From Floricoccus penangensis (lineage in GTDB: Bacteria > Bacillota > Bacilli > Lactobacillales > Streptococcaceae), in NCBI RefSeq assembly GCF_001832885.1, contig NZ_MKIQ01000023.1, positions 1 to 64,000 on the forward strand: a stretch of 64,000 nt of DNA. The letters run 5' to 3'. Positions 1 through 8,044 of the stretch are shown here, one piece after another (within the stretch, counting starts at the first letter, position 1; each line of letters starts with the position of its first letter). The notes below the pieces were generated by a model. That model did no database searches and was not told the origin of the DNA. It saw nothing but the letters and a program-made list of their open reading frames with translations. Both the position numbers and the translations under genes were made by a program.

Positions 1-37
1 GACCAAGGTGTCGCAGGTTCGAATCCTGTCTTCCCGA
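1..37 (+). tRNA. tRNA-Pro (probably UGG anticodon), 3' part only
   Basis: The window opens inside a tRNA. Visible are the 3' half of the anticodon stem (ACCAAG), a variable loop, a T-arm with the GGTTCGAATCC core (about 15-25) and an acceptor 3' strand CTTCCCG followed by discriminator A at 37. An acceptor strand ending CTTCCCGA pairs with a CGGGAAG 5' end, which is the bacterial tRNA-Pro pattern. The anticodon itself lies just outside the window, so UGG is inferred. No CCA is encoded; the next bases are TAA. Confidence 0.85.
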
Positions 38-45
38 TAATTATT

Positions 46-69
46 AGGAGTCTGAGAGGGCTCTTTTTT
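46..69 (+). terminator. Rho-independent terminator after tRNA-Pro
   Basis: A seven-pair stem (46-52 with 59-65, three of the pairs G:U) with a six-base loop is followed by a run of T to 69. It is modest in strength but placed 8 bases after the tRNA. Confidence 0.5.
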
Positions 70-81
70 GTTTCTATAAAC

Positions 82-109
82 TTGTATTTTATCATATTTA
101 TTGTAAAAT
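82..109 (+). promoter_or_regulatory. Probable sigma-A promoter of the glycosyltransferase pair
   Basis: TTGTAT at 82-87 and TAAAAT at 104-109 are separated by 16 bases, 22 bases upstream of the first glycosyltransferase start. A ribosome-binding site AAAGGG precedes that start. Confidence 0.45.
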
Positions 110-131
110 TATATATAATGAAAGGGTAATT

Positions 132-1130
132 ATGAAAATTCTATTATACCTCGAAGGAGAAAAACTTTTAAATAAGTCTGGTATTGGTAATGCAATATTA
201 CATCAAGAGAGAGCATTAGATTTAATTGGAATTGAATATACCACTAATCCAAATGATAATTATGATATTGCTCATATTAATACCTATGGGCCAAAAAGCT
301 TTTTTTTAATGAAGAAAGTAAAAAAACAAGGAAAAAAACTAATTTATCATGGTCATTCAACAAAAGAAGACTTTCGTAATTCTTTTATTGGTTCGAATAC
401 GTTAGCACCTTTGGTTGGAAGATATTTAACTTATTTATATAAACAAGCAGATTTAGTAGTTACTCCAACTGAATACTCTAAATCACTAATATCAGGTTAT
501 GGTGTTAAGTGTCCCATTTTACCAATATCAAATGGAATTGATTTAAGTAAATATGTAAAAGATGAATCAAAGGAAGAAAAGTTTCGTCAACATTTTAATA
601 TAAATGACAATGAAAAAGTTGTTATTTGTGCTGGTTTATACTTTCATCGAAAAGGTCTTGATGATTTTGTAAAAGTCGCTGAGAAATTTCCTGATGTTCG
701 TTTTATTTGGTTTGGATATTCAGATCCCTATACAATTCCTAAAGAAATGAGACGAATTGTTAATGGTGATCATCCAAAAAATGTAGAGTTTCCTGGGTAT
801 ATAAAAGGTGATATCTACCAAGGAGCAATGACTGGAAGTGATGTGTTCTTTTTCCCAAGTTATGAGGAGACAGAAGGTATTGTTGTTTTAGAAGCTCTTG
901 CTTCGCGTCAAAATGTTGTGCTACGTGATATTCCCGTATTCGAAGATTGGTTAGATGATACTCAGGTTTCTAAGGGTAAGAATAATGAAGAGTTCGCTGA
1001 GAGAATTCAAGGTATTTTAGATGGGGAAATCAATAAAAAAGATGAAGGTTATAAAGTTGCTGAAAGTAAGTCAATTGACATTGTGGCACAAGAACTTGCA
1101 GACGCTTATAAACAGGTAATTAATTTATGA
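132..1130 (+). CDS. GT4-family glycosyltransferase, CpoA/BgsA-like diglycosyl-diacylglycerol synthase
   Basis: A 332-residue cytoplasmic, membrane-associated GT-B glycosyltransferase. Family members of this size in streptococci and enterococci (CpoA, BgsA) add the second sugar to monoglucosyl-diacylglycerol, making the diglycosyl lipid used as lipoteichoic acid anchor. The C-terminal half carries the GT4 donor-site pattern: FFPSYEETEGIVVLEALA near residues 237-255, with the E-x7-E pair, and an earlier ICAGLYFHRKG segment that begins the second Rossmann domain. It overlaps the next gene by 4 bases (ATGA), so the two are translationally coupled, and the neighbour is the synthase for its presumed substrate. 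Start chosen at 132 because of the AAAGGG site. The sugar added (glucose or galactose) cannot be told from sequence. Confidence 0.8.
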   Translation: MKILLYLEGEKLLNKSGIGNAILHQERALDLIGIEYTTNPNDNYDIAHINTYGPKSFFLMKKVKKQGKKLIYHGHSTKEDFRNSFIGSNTLAPLVGRYLTYLYKQADLVVTPTEYSKSLISGYGVKCPILPISNGIDLSKYVKDESKEEKFRQHFNINDNEKVVICAGLYFHRKGLDDFVKVAEKFPDVRFIWFGYSDPYTIPKEMRRIVNGDHPKNVEFPGYIKGDIYQGAMTGSDVFFFPSYEETEGIVVLEALASRQNVVLRDIPVFEDWLDDTQVSKGKNNEEFAERIQGILDGEINKKDEGYKVAESKSIDIVAQELADAYKQVINL

Positions 1131-2461
1131 AAATTGGTATTTTTTCTGATACATATTTTCCTCAAGTTAGTGGAGTTGCAACAAGTATTTGTACTTTGAA
1201 AGAACAGCTTGAAGAAATGGGCAATGAAGTTTATCTGTTCACAACTACAGACCCACACTCTACAGATGATGATGATCCAACAATTATAAGGTTACCGAGT
1301 GTTCCATTTATTTCATTTACTGATCGTAGAGTCGTTATGCGCGGACTTTTTAGTACATACAATATCGCGAAGAAATATGGTATTGAAATTGTACACATCC
1401 AGACTGAGTTTGGTGTTGGTTTTTTAGGAAAATTTGTTGCTTCTCAGCTTGAAATTCCTATTGTTCATACTTTGCATACAAAGTATGAAGATTATGTCCA
1501 CTATATTGCCAAAGGGCATCTGATTCATCCTGGGATGATTAAATATATGATGAGAATGTTTCTTCATAATCTTAATTATATTATTTGCCCTAGTCAGATG
1601 GTCTATGATACTGTAAATAGTTATGGTGTCAAAATTCCAAAAAGAATAATTTCTACCGGGATTGATGTTACTAAGTATGATCGCCCAGATATTACTGACG
1701 AAATGGTTTTTGATTTAAGAAGTAAACTTGGTATCGGTGATGACGAAAAAATGCTTCTTAGTTTATCTAGAATATCATCTGAGAAGAATATCCAAGAAGT
1801 TATCTCTGCAATGCCAGAAATTGTTAAAACTATTCCAGCTAAGTTAGTAATTGCTGGCGATGGTCCGTACCGTCAAAGCCTAGAAGAGCTAGTAAATGAT
1901 TTATCAATGGAAGATTATGTCCAGTTTACTGGTATGATTGATGCTGCAGAGACACCAATATACTATCGAGCCGCAGATTTTTCAATTAGTGCGTCTGTGA
2001 GTGAAACACAAGGTTTGACCTATACTGAGAGTATTGCCTCTGGAACCCCAATAATAGCTACTGATAATCCATATTTAGAGAGTATAGTGAGTGATCCAGC
2101 TTTTGGATATCTATACAAAAGTGATGAGAAATTGTCTGATGCAGTTATTATTGCTGTCAATGACACACCAAAGATGACAAAAGACTTGCTTGACGATAAG
2201 TTATACAAAATTTCATCTGAATATTTTGGGAAGCAAGTATATCAACTTTATATTGATACTATTATATCTTATGATTATAATGATAGCCGTAACTCGAAGG
2301 AAGAATCATTTTCAGAATTAGTTTTGAAGACACCAATTTCTATGGCAAAAGAAGTTGCAAAAGCGCCAAAGCAACTTAGTAAAATGGCAAAGAAAGCTGG
2401 AAAGTCACTTAAAATATATGGTGATGAAGAAAATGATGATATTGATAGCTCTGAATTGTAA
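1127..2461 (+). CDS. GT4-family glycosyltransferase, 1,2-diacylglycerol 3-glucosyltransferase-like
   Basis: A 444-residue GT-B enzyme of the family that transfers glucose from UDP-glucose to diacylglycerol, giving monoglucosyl-diacylglycerol (BgsB/IagA class). The N-terminus has the acceptor-side pattern IGIFSDTYFPQVSGVATSI; SRISSEKNIQEVI opens the nucleotide-sugar domain, and a SETQGLTYTESIASGTPII segment carries the donor-binding glutamates. A basic tail at about residues 400-435, rich in lysine with VAKAPKQLSKMAKKAGK, probably promotes membrane binding. It follows the CpoA-like gene in the same operon, the order seen in pneumococcus. The terminator overlaps its stop codon, so the operon ends here and obg or similar genes do not follow. 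Confidence 0.82.
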   Translation: MKIGIFSDTYFPQVSGVATSICTLKEQLEEMGNEVYLFTTTDPHSTDDDDPTIIRLPSVPFISFTDRRVVMRGLFSTYNIAKKYGIEIVHIQTEFGVGFLGKFVASQLEIPIVHTLHTKYEDYVHYIAKGHLIHPGMIKYMMRMFLHNLNYIICPSQMVYDTVNSYGVKIPKRIISTGIDVTKYDRPDITDEMVFDLRSKLGIGDDEKMLLSLSRISSEKNIQEVISAMPEIVKTIPAKLVIAGDGPYRQSLEELVNDLSMEDYVQFTGMIDAAETPIYYRAADFSISASVSETQGLTYTESIASGTPIIATDNPYLESIVSDPAFGYLYKSDEKLSDAVIIAVNDTPKMTKDLLDDKLYKISSEYFGKQVYQLYIDTIISYDYNDSRNSKEESFSELVLKTPISMAKEVAKAPKQLSKMAKKAGKSLKIYGDEENDDIDSSEL

Positions 2462-2477
2462 AAATTCAGAGTTTTTT
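2449..2477 (+). terminator. Rho-independent terminator overlapping the glycosyltransferase stop codon
   Basis: A perfect nine-pair stem CTCTGAATT / AATTCAGAG (2449-2457 with 2463-2471) with a five-base loop, then six T. The TAA stop lies in the loop region. Confidence 0.9.
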
Positions 2478-2595
2478 AATAAAAAAGTCGTAAAAGCCAT
2501 AAAAATAAGCAATTTTTTACCTATCTTGCTGATATTGTTTAATTATTATGGTAAAATTACTAAAGATAAGAATTAATAAATAAGAGGTTTAAGAT

Positions 2596-2820
2596 ATGAA
2601 ATCACATTTAGTGGCAATTATTAGCCGTCTAACAGCTATGGCTGAAAGCGAAGGCGAAAAAGAAACACGTAATTTTGAACGTGAAGGTGTAGTTGTTGCC
2701 GAAGTAACTTTTGAAAAAGAAACTGAAACATTTACCCTTAAGTATGTTGAAACTAAAGAACTTGCAACTTTTGATAGCATTGACTTAGTAGCGATTGAAC
2801 TTTTTGAATTACTTTACTAA
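2596..2820 (+). CDS. YkuJ-family small protein
   Basis: A 74-residue acidic protein. The C-terminal IDLVAIELFELLY closely matches the ending of Bacillus YkuJ (IDMVSIEIFELLQ), and the N-terminal LVAIISRLTAMAESE fits the helix at the start of that family. The function of YkuJ proteins is not established. It stands alone, with TAAGAGGT as ribosome-binding site and a possible extended -10 (TGGTAAAAT) upstream around 2549-2557. It ends in a hairpin shared with the convergent nuclease gene. Confidence 0.8.
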   Translation: MKSHLVAIISRLTAMAESEGEKETRNFEREGVVVAEVTFEKETETFTLKYVETKELATFDSIDLVAIELFELLY

Positions 2821-2824
2821 AAAT

Positions 2825-2869
2825 AAAAACTTTACTAAACAGTGATCACCTCTGTCTTGTAAAGTTTTT
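2825..2869. terminator. Bidirectional terminator between ykuJ-like and the GIY-YIG nuclease
   Basis: AAAAACTTTAC at 2825-2835 pairs with GTAAAGTTTTT at 2859-2869, with an inner ACAG/CTGT pairing. Poly-A on one side and poly-T on the other let it work in both directions. The nuclease stop codon (2846-2848) sits in the loop. Confidence 0.8.
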
Positions 2870-3151
2870 TTTATTTATTCCATGTTCAAGTAGGAAATCT
2901 TCCTTTTGCTTACGAGTGAGTTTATTCTTAAACCAGTATTCTCTTTTTAATGCAGAATTTTTATCTTCAAATCCTTCCGAATATAAAAGCTTTACTGGGA
3001 GTCTTGCTTTGGTATATTTAGCACCTTGGCCTTTATTATGAGTTTCTATACGTTTATTAAGATTTGTAGTATATCCTCCATAAAAAGTCCCATCATTGCA
3101 TAATAGCACATAAAAATAAGCTTTTATATTTGTTAATTTATTGTTTTCCAT
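2846..3151 (-). CDS. GIY-YIG domain nuclease (YazA/UPF0213 family)
   Basis: About 101 residues. The GIY-YIG fold appears as [30 protein letters not shown] near the N-terminus (here Y-V-L and Y-G-G), followed by the [15 protein letters not shown] segment and a helical [10 protein letters not shown] tail. Biochemical roles of this small family are poorly known; it is often listed as a possible structure-specific nuclease. I start it at the ATG at 3151, since homologues begin a few residues before YFYVLL; the longer reading frame up to 3196 lies inside the preceding gene. This start overlaps the end of trmN6 by 14 bases, matching the conserved yabB-yazA gene pair, and suggests co-transcription. 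Confidence 0.85.
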   Translation of the reverse strand: MENNKLTNIKAYFYVLLCNDGTFYGGYTTNLNKRIETHNKGQGAKYTKARLPVKLLYSEGFEDKNSALKREYWFKNKLTRKQKEDFLLEHGINKKNFTRQR

Positions 3152-3890
3152 AATAAATTTCGAAAACTTCTTTCGTATAACTACCATCTGATTCATGTAA
3201 TATCAGAGGCGCTAGTATTTGTTCACCACTAGGTCTACCATCTTTGATTGCATCAATTAGTAGGATATTTGCGTTCGCACCAGCTTTAGGATAGACGAAC
3301 TGAATTTTTTTAGGTATTAATCTTCTCTCCCTCATCTTATCAATGATTTCAAAAAATCTATCTGGACGGTGGACCATAGCAAGATGCCCATTACTTTTTA
3401 ATAATTTCTGTGAAACAGTTAATATTTCATCTAGATTTGTTGAAATTTCATGACGAGCTAATGTGTAGTGTTCATTTTCATTGATATTTGAATCAAGATC
3501 TACTTTGAAATAAGGTGGGTTACAAAAGAGTAAATCGACACTTGATGGTTTTAGGTACTCTAGTGAATTTTTTAAATCATCATTGATTACCGTAACTTGC
3601 TCTTCTAATTTATTTAATTGAACTGATCGGCTTGCCATATCAGCAAGTCTGTCCTGTATCTCAATTTCATAAATTTTGGCTTGGGTGTTTTTACTAGCAA
3701 ATAGTCCAACTGCTCCATTTCCTGCACACATATCAACAATAGTAGCATTCTTTTTAGGGATTCTTGGAAATCTGCTTAGAAGAACCGAATCTACTGAGTA
3801 ACTAAACACATCTTTATTTTGAATTATTTTTACATCTGAAGAATGAAGCTGATCAATACGTTCACCTTCTTTTAAAATTTGATTTGGCAT
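3138..3890 (-). CDS. tRNA1(Val) A37 N6-methyltransferase, TrmN6/YabB-like
   Basis: 250 residues. A class I SAM-dependent methyltransferase: the SAM-binding loop is [17 protein letters not shown] (about residues 48-64) and the catalytic N6-adenine motif is [11 protein letters not shown] (NPPY). Enzymes of this group methylate adenine 37 of tRNA1(Val). The N-terminal [36 protein letters not shown] is typical of the YabB branch. It is the first gene of a two-gene minus-strand unit with the GIY-YIG nuclease. Methylated substrate is assigned by family only. Confidence 0.85.
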   Translation of the reverse strand: MPNQILKEGERIDQLHSSDVKIIQNKDVFSYSVDSVLLSRFPRIPKKNATIVDMCAGNGAVGLFASKNTQAKIYEIEIQDRLADMASRSVQLNKLEEQVTVINDDLKNSLEYLKPSSVDLLFCNPPYFKVDLDSNINENEHYTLARHEISTNLDEILTVSQKLLKSNGHLAMVHRPDRFFEIIDKMRERRLIPKKIQFVYPKAGANANILLIDAIKDGRPSGEQILAPLILHESDGSYTKEVFEIYYGKQ

Positions 3891-4037
3891 GAAGTTATTA
3901 TATCAAATTCTATCTCTAAAGGGTACAGATCAAAAAATTAATACTTCTAAAAAATATTTTCTTGAATAATTTCATATTCGTTGTTTTTACATAAAAAATA
4001 TTATAAAATAGGCTGACTAGAAAGATGGAGATATCAT

Positions 4038-4664
4038 ATGTTTTACGCATTTTTAAGAAATTTAGTAGCATTTTTACTTTATGTGGTGAATGGACGCCCA
4101 GAAGTTCATAATTTAGATAAATTACCAAATAAAGAAGAAAATTATATTTTAGTTGCTCCGCATAGAACTCTTTGGGACCCAATTTATTTGGCTTTCCTTG
4201 CTAGACCAAAACAATTTATCTTTATGGCTAAGAAAGAACTATTCAAAAATAAGATTTTTGCTTGGTGGATAAAAAAATGTGGAGCATTTCCTGTAGACCG
4301 TGAAAATCCTGGTCCAAGTGCTCTCAAAATTCCGATCAAAGAACTTAAGGAAGGCAATAAATCATTAATTATGTTTCCTTCAGGTACACGCCATTCTGAC
4401 GAGCTAAAGGGAGGAGTTGTAGCCATTGCTAAGCTATCTAAAGCTAGGATAATCCCTGCTGTTTATCAAGGTCCCCTGACATTTAAAGATTTATTCAAGA
4501 GGAAAAAAGTTAAGATGAACTTTGGTGATCCAATTGATATGAGTGATATTAAACGGGCTAATGCTGAGGGAATTGATATTGTGACTAAGAGAATTGATGA
4601 AGCATTTAAGAGTTTAGATTACGATTTAGATCCTAACTATAAGTACATACCAATAAAAAAATAA
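4038..4664 (+). CDS. plsC: 1-acyl-sn-glycerol-3-phosphate acyltransferase
   Basis: 208 residues. PlsC transfers an acyl chain to lysophosphatidic acid to make phosphatidic acid in membrane phospholipid synthesis. The catalytic H-x4-D motif is in APHRTLWDP (about residue 48), and the acyl-acceptor block is FPSGTRH where most families read FPEGTR; a Ser at this place is also found in streptococcal PlsC, from memory. A short N-terminal hydrophobic stretch anchors it. It lacks the longer C-terminal hydrophobic extension of the pneumococcal protein. The start has ATGGAGA as ribosome-binding site. Monocistronic, ending at the CIRCE/terminator-like hairpin before dnaJ. Confidence 0.88.
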   Translation: MFYAFLRNLVAFLLYVVNGRPEVHNLDKLPNKEENYILVAPHRTLWDPIYLAFLARPKQFIFMAKKELFKNKIFAWWIKKCGAFPVDRENPGPSALKIPIKELKEGNKSLIMFPSGTRHSDELKGGVVAIAKLSKARIIPAVYQGPLTFKDLFKRKKVKMNFGDPIDMSDIKRANAEGIDIVTKRIDEAFKSLDYDLDPNYKYIPIKK

Positions 4665-4673
4665 AAAAAATGA

Positions 4674-4700
4674 TTAGCACTTGATATGTTTGAGTGCTAA
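4674..4700 (+). promoter_or_regulatory. CIRCE element (HrcA operator) upstream of dnaJ
   Basis: TTAGCACTT-N9-GAGTGCTAA, a 9-9-9 layout with one mismatch to the consensus TTAGCACTC-N9-GAGTGCTAA. It lies just 5' of the putative dnaJ promoter and so predicts HrcA repression of this solo dnaJ. The hairpin is flanked by eight A upstream and a T run downstream, so it may also terminate plsC transcription. Confidence 0.92.
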
Positions 4701-4705
4701 ATTTT

Positions 4706-4734
4706 TTGCTTTTAATGGTCAAAAATGGTAAAAT
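4706..4734 (+). promoter_or_regulatory. Probable sigma-A promoter of dnaJ
   Basis: TTGCTT at 4706-4711 and TAAAAT at 4729-4734 with a 17-base spacer. The CIRCE hairpin ends five bases before the -35, close enough for HrcA to occlude polymerase. Confidence 0.6.
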
Positions 4735-4786
4735 ATATGTATTAAGAATAAATATAATAAAGTGATAGTATAAAGAGGTAATATAT

Positions 4787-5962
4787 ATGGCTGAAAAACG
4801 AGATTATTATGATGTACTAGGAGTTTCTAAAACTGCTAGTGATGATGAATTAAAAAAAGCATACCGTAAACTTTCAAAAAAATATCATCCTGACATTAAC
4901 AAGGATGATAATGCAGAAGATAAATATAAAGAAATTCAAGAGGCTTACGAAAACCTAAGTGATCCTCAAAAACGTGCTGCATACGATCAATATGGGTTTG
5001 CCGGAGCTAATGGAGGTTTCGGCGGTGGCGGAGCTGGAGGATTCTCTGGTTTTGACGGTTTTGATGGATTCTCTAGTGGAGGTTTTAGTGGAGGTTTCGG
5101 AGGATTTGAAGATATTTTCTCTAGTTTCTTCGGTGGAGGAGGCGCTTCTCAAGCGAGTGCAACAGCACCAAGACAAGGAGATGATCTGCAGTACCGTATC
5201 AATTTAACGTTTGAAGAAGCTGTTTTCGGTGCAGAAAAAGAAATTAAATATAATCGTGAAGAAATTTGTCACACATGTGATGGAAGTGGTGCAAAACCAG
5301 GAACCGAAGCAGTTACATGTCCAAAATGTGGAGGAAGTGGTCAAGTTCAAGTTGCACGCGAAACTCCAATTGGACGAGTTATGTCAACACAAATATGTGA
5401 TGTTTGTCATGGTACTGGTAAAGAAATTAAAGATCCATGTCCAACATGTCACGGAGAAGGACGCGAAAAAGTTGTTCATACTGTTAAAGTAAAAGTTCCA
5501 GCTGGAGTTGAAACTGGTCAACAAATGCGTTTAGCAGGTCAAGGTGATGCCGGAGTTAACGGTGGTCCTTATGGAGACTTATATGTAATCTTTAATGTTA
5601 AGAAAAGTAAGAAATTCCATAGGGAAGGCAGTGAAGTTTATTATGACTTACCAATAAGTTTTATACAAGCAACATTGGGTGCTGAAGTAGAAGTTCCAAC
5701 TGTTCATGGTAATGTTAAATTGAAGATACCTGCAGGTACTCAAACAGGTACTAAATTCCGTTTGAGAGGAAAAGGAGCTCCAAGGTTGAATGGAAATAGT
5801 AATGGTGATCAAACTGTTACTGTTAATATCGTAACTCCTAAGAAACTTAATGATGAACAAAGAAAAGCTCTTGAAGAATTTGCGAAAGCAAGTGGAGAAG
5901 ATGTAAATCCACAGAAAGAAGGATTCTTTGATAAAATAAAAAAGGGTTTCGAAGATCTATAA
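4787..5962 (+). CDS. dnaJ: Chaperone DnaJ
   Basis: 391 residues, a type I DnaJ co-chaperone that delivers substrates to DnaK and stimulates its ATPase. The J domain occupies residues 1-70 with HPD at 34-36. A Gly/Phe region follows (about 72-125), then the zinc-binding region with four CxxCxGxG repeats ([32 protein letters not shown]), and two C-terminal substrate-binding barrels. It is not adjacent to dnaK-grpE-hrcA but keeps its own CIRCE operator. Ribosome-binding site AGAGGT, strong terminator after the gene. Confidence 0.98.
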   Translation: MAEKRDYYDVLGVSKTASDDELKKAYRKLSKKYHPDINKDDNAEDKYKEIQEAYENLSDPQKRAAYDQYGFAGANGGFGGGGAGGFSGFDGFDGFSSGGFSGGFGGFEDIFSSFFGGGGASQASATAPRQGDDLQYRINLTFEEAVFGAEKEIKYNREEICHTCDGSGAKPGTEAVTCPKCGGSGQVQVARETPIGRVMSTQICDVCHGTGKEIKDPCPTCHGEGREKVVHTVKVKVPAGVETGQQMRLAGQGDAGVNGGPYGDLYVIFNVKKSKKFHREGSEVYYDLPISFIQATLGAEVEVPTVHGNVKLKIPAGTQTGTKFRLRGKGAPRLNGNSNGDQTVTVNIVTPKKLNDEQRKALEEFAKASGEDVNPQKEGFFDKIKKGFEDL

Positions 5963-5985
5963 GATTTGATTAACTTTAGATTAAG

Positions 5986-6030
5986 CGATTTGTATTAATC
6001 AGGTAAAACTGATAAATACAAATCGTTTTT
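5986..6030 (+). terminator. Strong terminator of dnaJ
   Basis: An eleven-pair stem CGATTTGTATT / AATACAAATCG (5986-5996 with 6015-6025) plus an inner five-pair stem ATCAG/CTGAT, then T5. Confidence 0.92.
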
Positions 6031-6053
6031 TATTGGATATTTGAGCCCATATA

Positions 6054-6082
6054 TTTACTGATATTTCAATTGATAGTATAAT
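6054..6082 (+). promoter_or_regulatory. Promoter of yqeG, predicting a leaderless transcript
   Basis: TTTACT at 6054-6059, 17-base spacer, TATAAT at 6077-6082. The ATG at 6089 is the seventh base after the -10, exactly where transcription should begin, and there is no Shine-Dalgarno sequence. Confidence 0.7.
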
Positions 6083-6088
6083 ACGCAT

Positions 6089-6616
6089 ATGAATATTGAA
6101 AATTATAGGCCAGACTTTTTACTGGAAGCTGTTTACCAGCTAGATGCAGAGAGCTTGAAGAAACATAACATTTCTACAGTTATGGTAGATTTAGATAATA
6201 CGCTAATAGCTTGGAATAATCCTGATGGAACACCAGAACTTCGAGCATGGCTTGAAGAGATGAAGAGAGAAGGAATTACAGTTATTGTTGTTTCTAATAA
6301 TACTCATAGTCGTGTGGAGCGAGCAGTATCTAAATTTGATGTACCATTTGTAAGTCGTGCTCTAAAACCTTTTACGCGTGGAATTAACATGGCATTAAAA
6401 CAACTTAATGAAAAACCTGAGAATGCAGTAATGGTTGGTGACCAGTTAATGACAGATATCCGTGCAGCTCACCGCGCAGGAGTTCGTAGCATCTTAGTTA
6501 AACAACTAGTTGAAAGTGATTCTTGGCAGACTAAATTTAATCGAGCACGTGAAAGACGAGTTTGGAAGAGAATCATCGAAAAGTATGAGGAACCAGAATG
6601 GAAGAACAGAATTTAA
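6089..6616 (+). CDS. yqeG: YqeG-family HAD-IIIA phosphatase
   Basis: 175 residues. HAD superfamily: the nucleophile motif is MVDLDNTLIAW (Asp34 and Asp36), motif II is VVSNNTHSRV, and the motif III/IV region is ENAVMVGDQLMTDIRAAHRAG. Family members are subclass IIIA phosphatases whose substrate is not settled. In Firmicutes yqeG normally sits directly ahead of yqeH; here they are separated by about 16 kb. It overlaps the next gene by 19 bases. No ribosome-binding site is visible, in line with a leaderless mRNA. Confidence 0.9.
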   Translation: MNIENYRPDFLLEAVYQLDAESLKKHNISTVMVDLDNTLIAWNNPDGTPELRAWLEEMKREGITVIVVSNNTHSRVERAVSKFDVPFVSRALKPFTRGINMALKQLNEKPENAVMVGDQLMTDIRAAHRAGVRSILVKQLVESDSWQTKFNRARERRVWKRIIEKYEEPEWKNRI

Positions 6617-7176
6617 AAGCAATCTATTTTGTTAGACATTCAATAAGAGATACTTCAATGCAAGAGGACGCTGGAGCGAGCTTAACAGAAGAAGGATTAG
6701 ACCTAGCTGAAAAACTGAAGCTCTATTTTATAGGTAAAGACATCAAAGAAATCTATACTAGCCCATATCTACGCACAGTTCAAACAATCACACCAGCTGC
6801 TAATTTACTTTCTATTATCTCGGTTGAGGACAATCAATTAAGAGAGCGTGAAATTGGAGCTTGGATTGATAACTTTTCAGAATATGCCAGCAAACAATGG
6901 GCAGATTTTTCCTATAAATTAGATAATGGTGAATCCCTGGAAGAAGTCCAAAAACGTATGTATGAAGCATTTAAGGGAATAAATTCCAAGTCAGAAGGTA
7001 ATTATATACTTTCTGGACACGGCACTTCCTTAGAAATTCTTTTTAACCAATTAACAAATGGTGAATTTGGTTATGATGAGTGGAAAGAAATGCAACAACC
7101 TCATGTTTTTAAGTTGGTTTATAATGTTGGGAAAGATGCAGTTGAATCCTTTGAAAGTGTAGAGTTTCAAAATTAA
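6598..7176 (+). CDS. Histidine phosphatase (phosphoglycerate mutase-like) family protein
   Basis: 192 residues. The phosphohistidine motif reads YFVRHSIRD rather than the usual RHG, keeping the Arg-His pair; the second catalytic histidine is in YILSGHGTSLEIL, and the proton-donor glutamate region is LREREIGAWID. Such enzymes dephosphorylate small metabolites or phosphoproteins; the substrate here is unknown. The start at 6598 has GAGGAA eleven bases upstream and lies inside yqeG, so translation is likely coupled. A terminator follows. Confidence 0.85.
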   Translation: MEEQNLKAIYFVRHSIRDTSMQEDAGASLTEEGLDLAEKLKLYFIGKDIKEIYTSPYLRTVQTITPAANLLSIISVEDNQLREREIGAWIDNFSEYASKQWADFSYKLDNGESLEEVQKRMYEAFKGINSKSEGNYILSGHGTSLEILFNQLTNGEFGYDEWKEMQQPHVFKLVYNVGKDAVESFESVEFQN

Positions 7177-7185
7177 ATTATAAAT

Positions 7186-7217
7186 AAGAGATGATGTTTA
7201 AGACATTGTCTCTTTTA
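7186..7217 (+). terminator. Terminator of the yqeG-phosphatase unit
   Basis: AAGAGATGATGT (7186-7197) pairs with ACATTGTCTCTT (7203-7214) over twelve pairs including two G:U, followed by TTTT. Confidence 0.8.
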
Positions 7218-7348
7218 TTTTATGAATATAAAAGTATTTTTGACTTTTGTTCTTATGGAATTAAGATTTTTAAAAATATTTTCTTTTGATTATAATTTAG
7301 TTATTTTTCCTTTATATAATTCGTTTATAAAGAATGGAGGGTAAGGAT

Positions 7349-8044
7349 ATGGAATTATTAAGATTAGAGAATATCAGTAAGGAATATAAGAATCAAGTTG
7401 TGTTGAGAGATGTGTCTTTGACTGTTGAGGAGGGGCAAATTTATGGATTGTTGGGGCCGAACGGTGCAGGAAAGTCAACTCTTTTGAAGATTATTACTGG
7501 GGTGATTCGTTCAAATGGTGGTCAAATGTTTTATGGTGGGAAGAAGTGGTCGAAGTCGGATTTGACAGATATGGGAGCTATTATAGAGAGTCCTGCAATT
7601 TATCCAAACCTAACTGCGCGTGAGAATTTATTGGTTATGACCCTGTTGCTTGATATTAATAAAAGTCGTATTGATGATATTCTTAAAATTGTTTCCTTAG
7701 AGGATACGGGAGATAAGTTAGCTAAACAGTTTTCACTTGGTATGAAGCAGAGGCTCGGTATAGCTATGGCTTTGATAAATAATCCTAAGTTACTTATTTT
7801 AGATGAGCCAACTAATGGGCTTGACCCAGTGGGGATTTTAGAATTGCGTGAGTTGATGATTTCATTAGCACAGAAAGGAATTACAATTATTTTATCTAGT
7901 CATATTCTGAGCGAGGTTCAACATGTAGCAGATAAGATTGGAATTATTCATAATGGATACTTATGTTACGAGGGCTTAAATGATAAGGATAGTACTGATT
8001 TGGAATCACTATTTATGGATATAGTTGGTGGAGGAAGGATTTGA
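7349..8044 (+). CDS. ABC transporter ATP-binding protein, LanF/BcrA-type peptide antibiotic resistance
   Basis: 231 residues. Walker A is GPNGAGKST, the signature is FSLGMKQRLG, Walker B is LLILDEPTNGLDP, with a QLoop and SSHILSEV H-loop. This subfamily powers LanFEG/BcrAB transporters that move lantibiotics or bacitracin away from the membrane. I start it at the ATG at 7349, since GGAGG at 7337-7341 would otherwise lie inside the coding region. The stop overlaps the next start (TGATG). It heads a five-gene unit with two permeases, a response regulator and a kinase. Confidence 0.87.
   Translation: MELLRLENISKEYKNQVVLRDVSLTVEEGQIYGLLGPNGAGKSTLLKIITGVIRSNGGQMFYGGKKWSKSDLTDMGAIIESPAIYPNLTARENLLVMTLLLDINKSRIDDILKIVSLEDTGDKLAKQFSLGMKQRLGIAMALINNPKLLILDEPTNGLDPVGILELRELMISLAQKGITIILSSHILSEVQHVADKIGIIHNGYLCYEGLNDKDSTDLESLFMDIVGGGRI

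Noticed and set aside
3152-3196. Longer N-terminus for the GIY-YIG nuclease
   Set aside because: It lies within trmN6 and has no counterpart in the family.
4955-5492. Overlapping frames inside dnaJ on both strands
   Set aside because: Shadows of the Gly-rich and Cys-rich regions of dnaJ; no independent signals.
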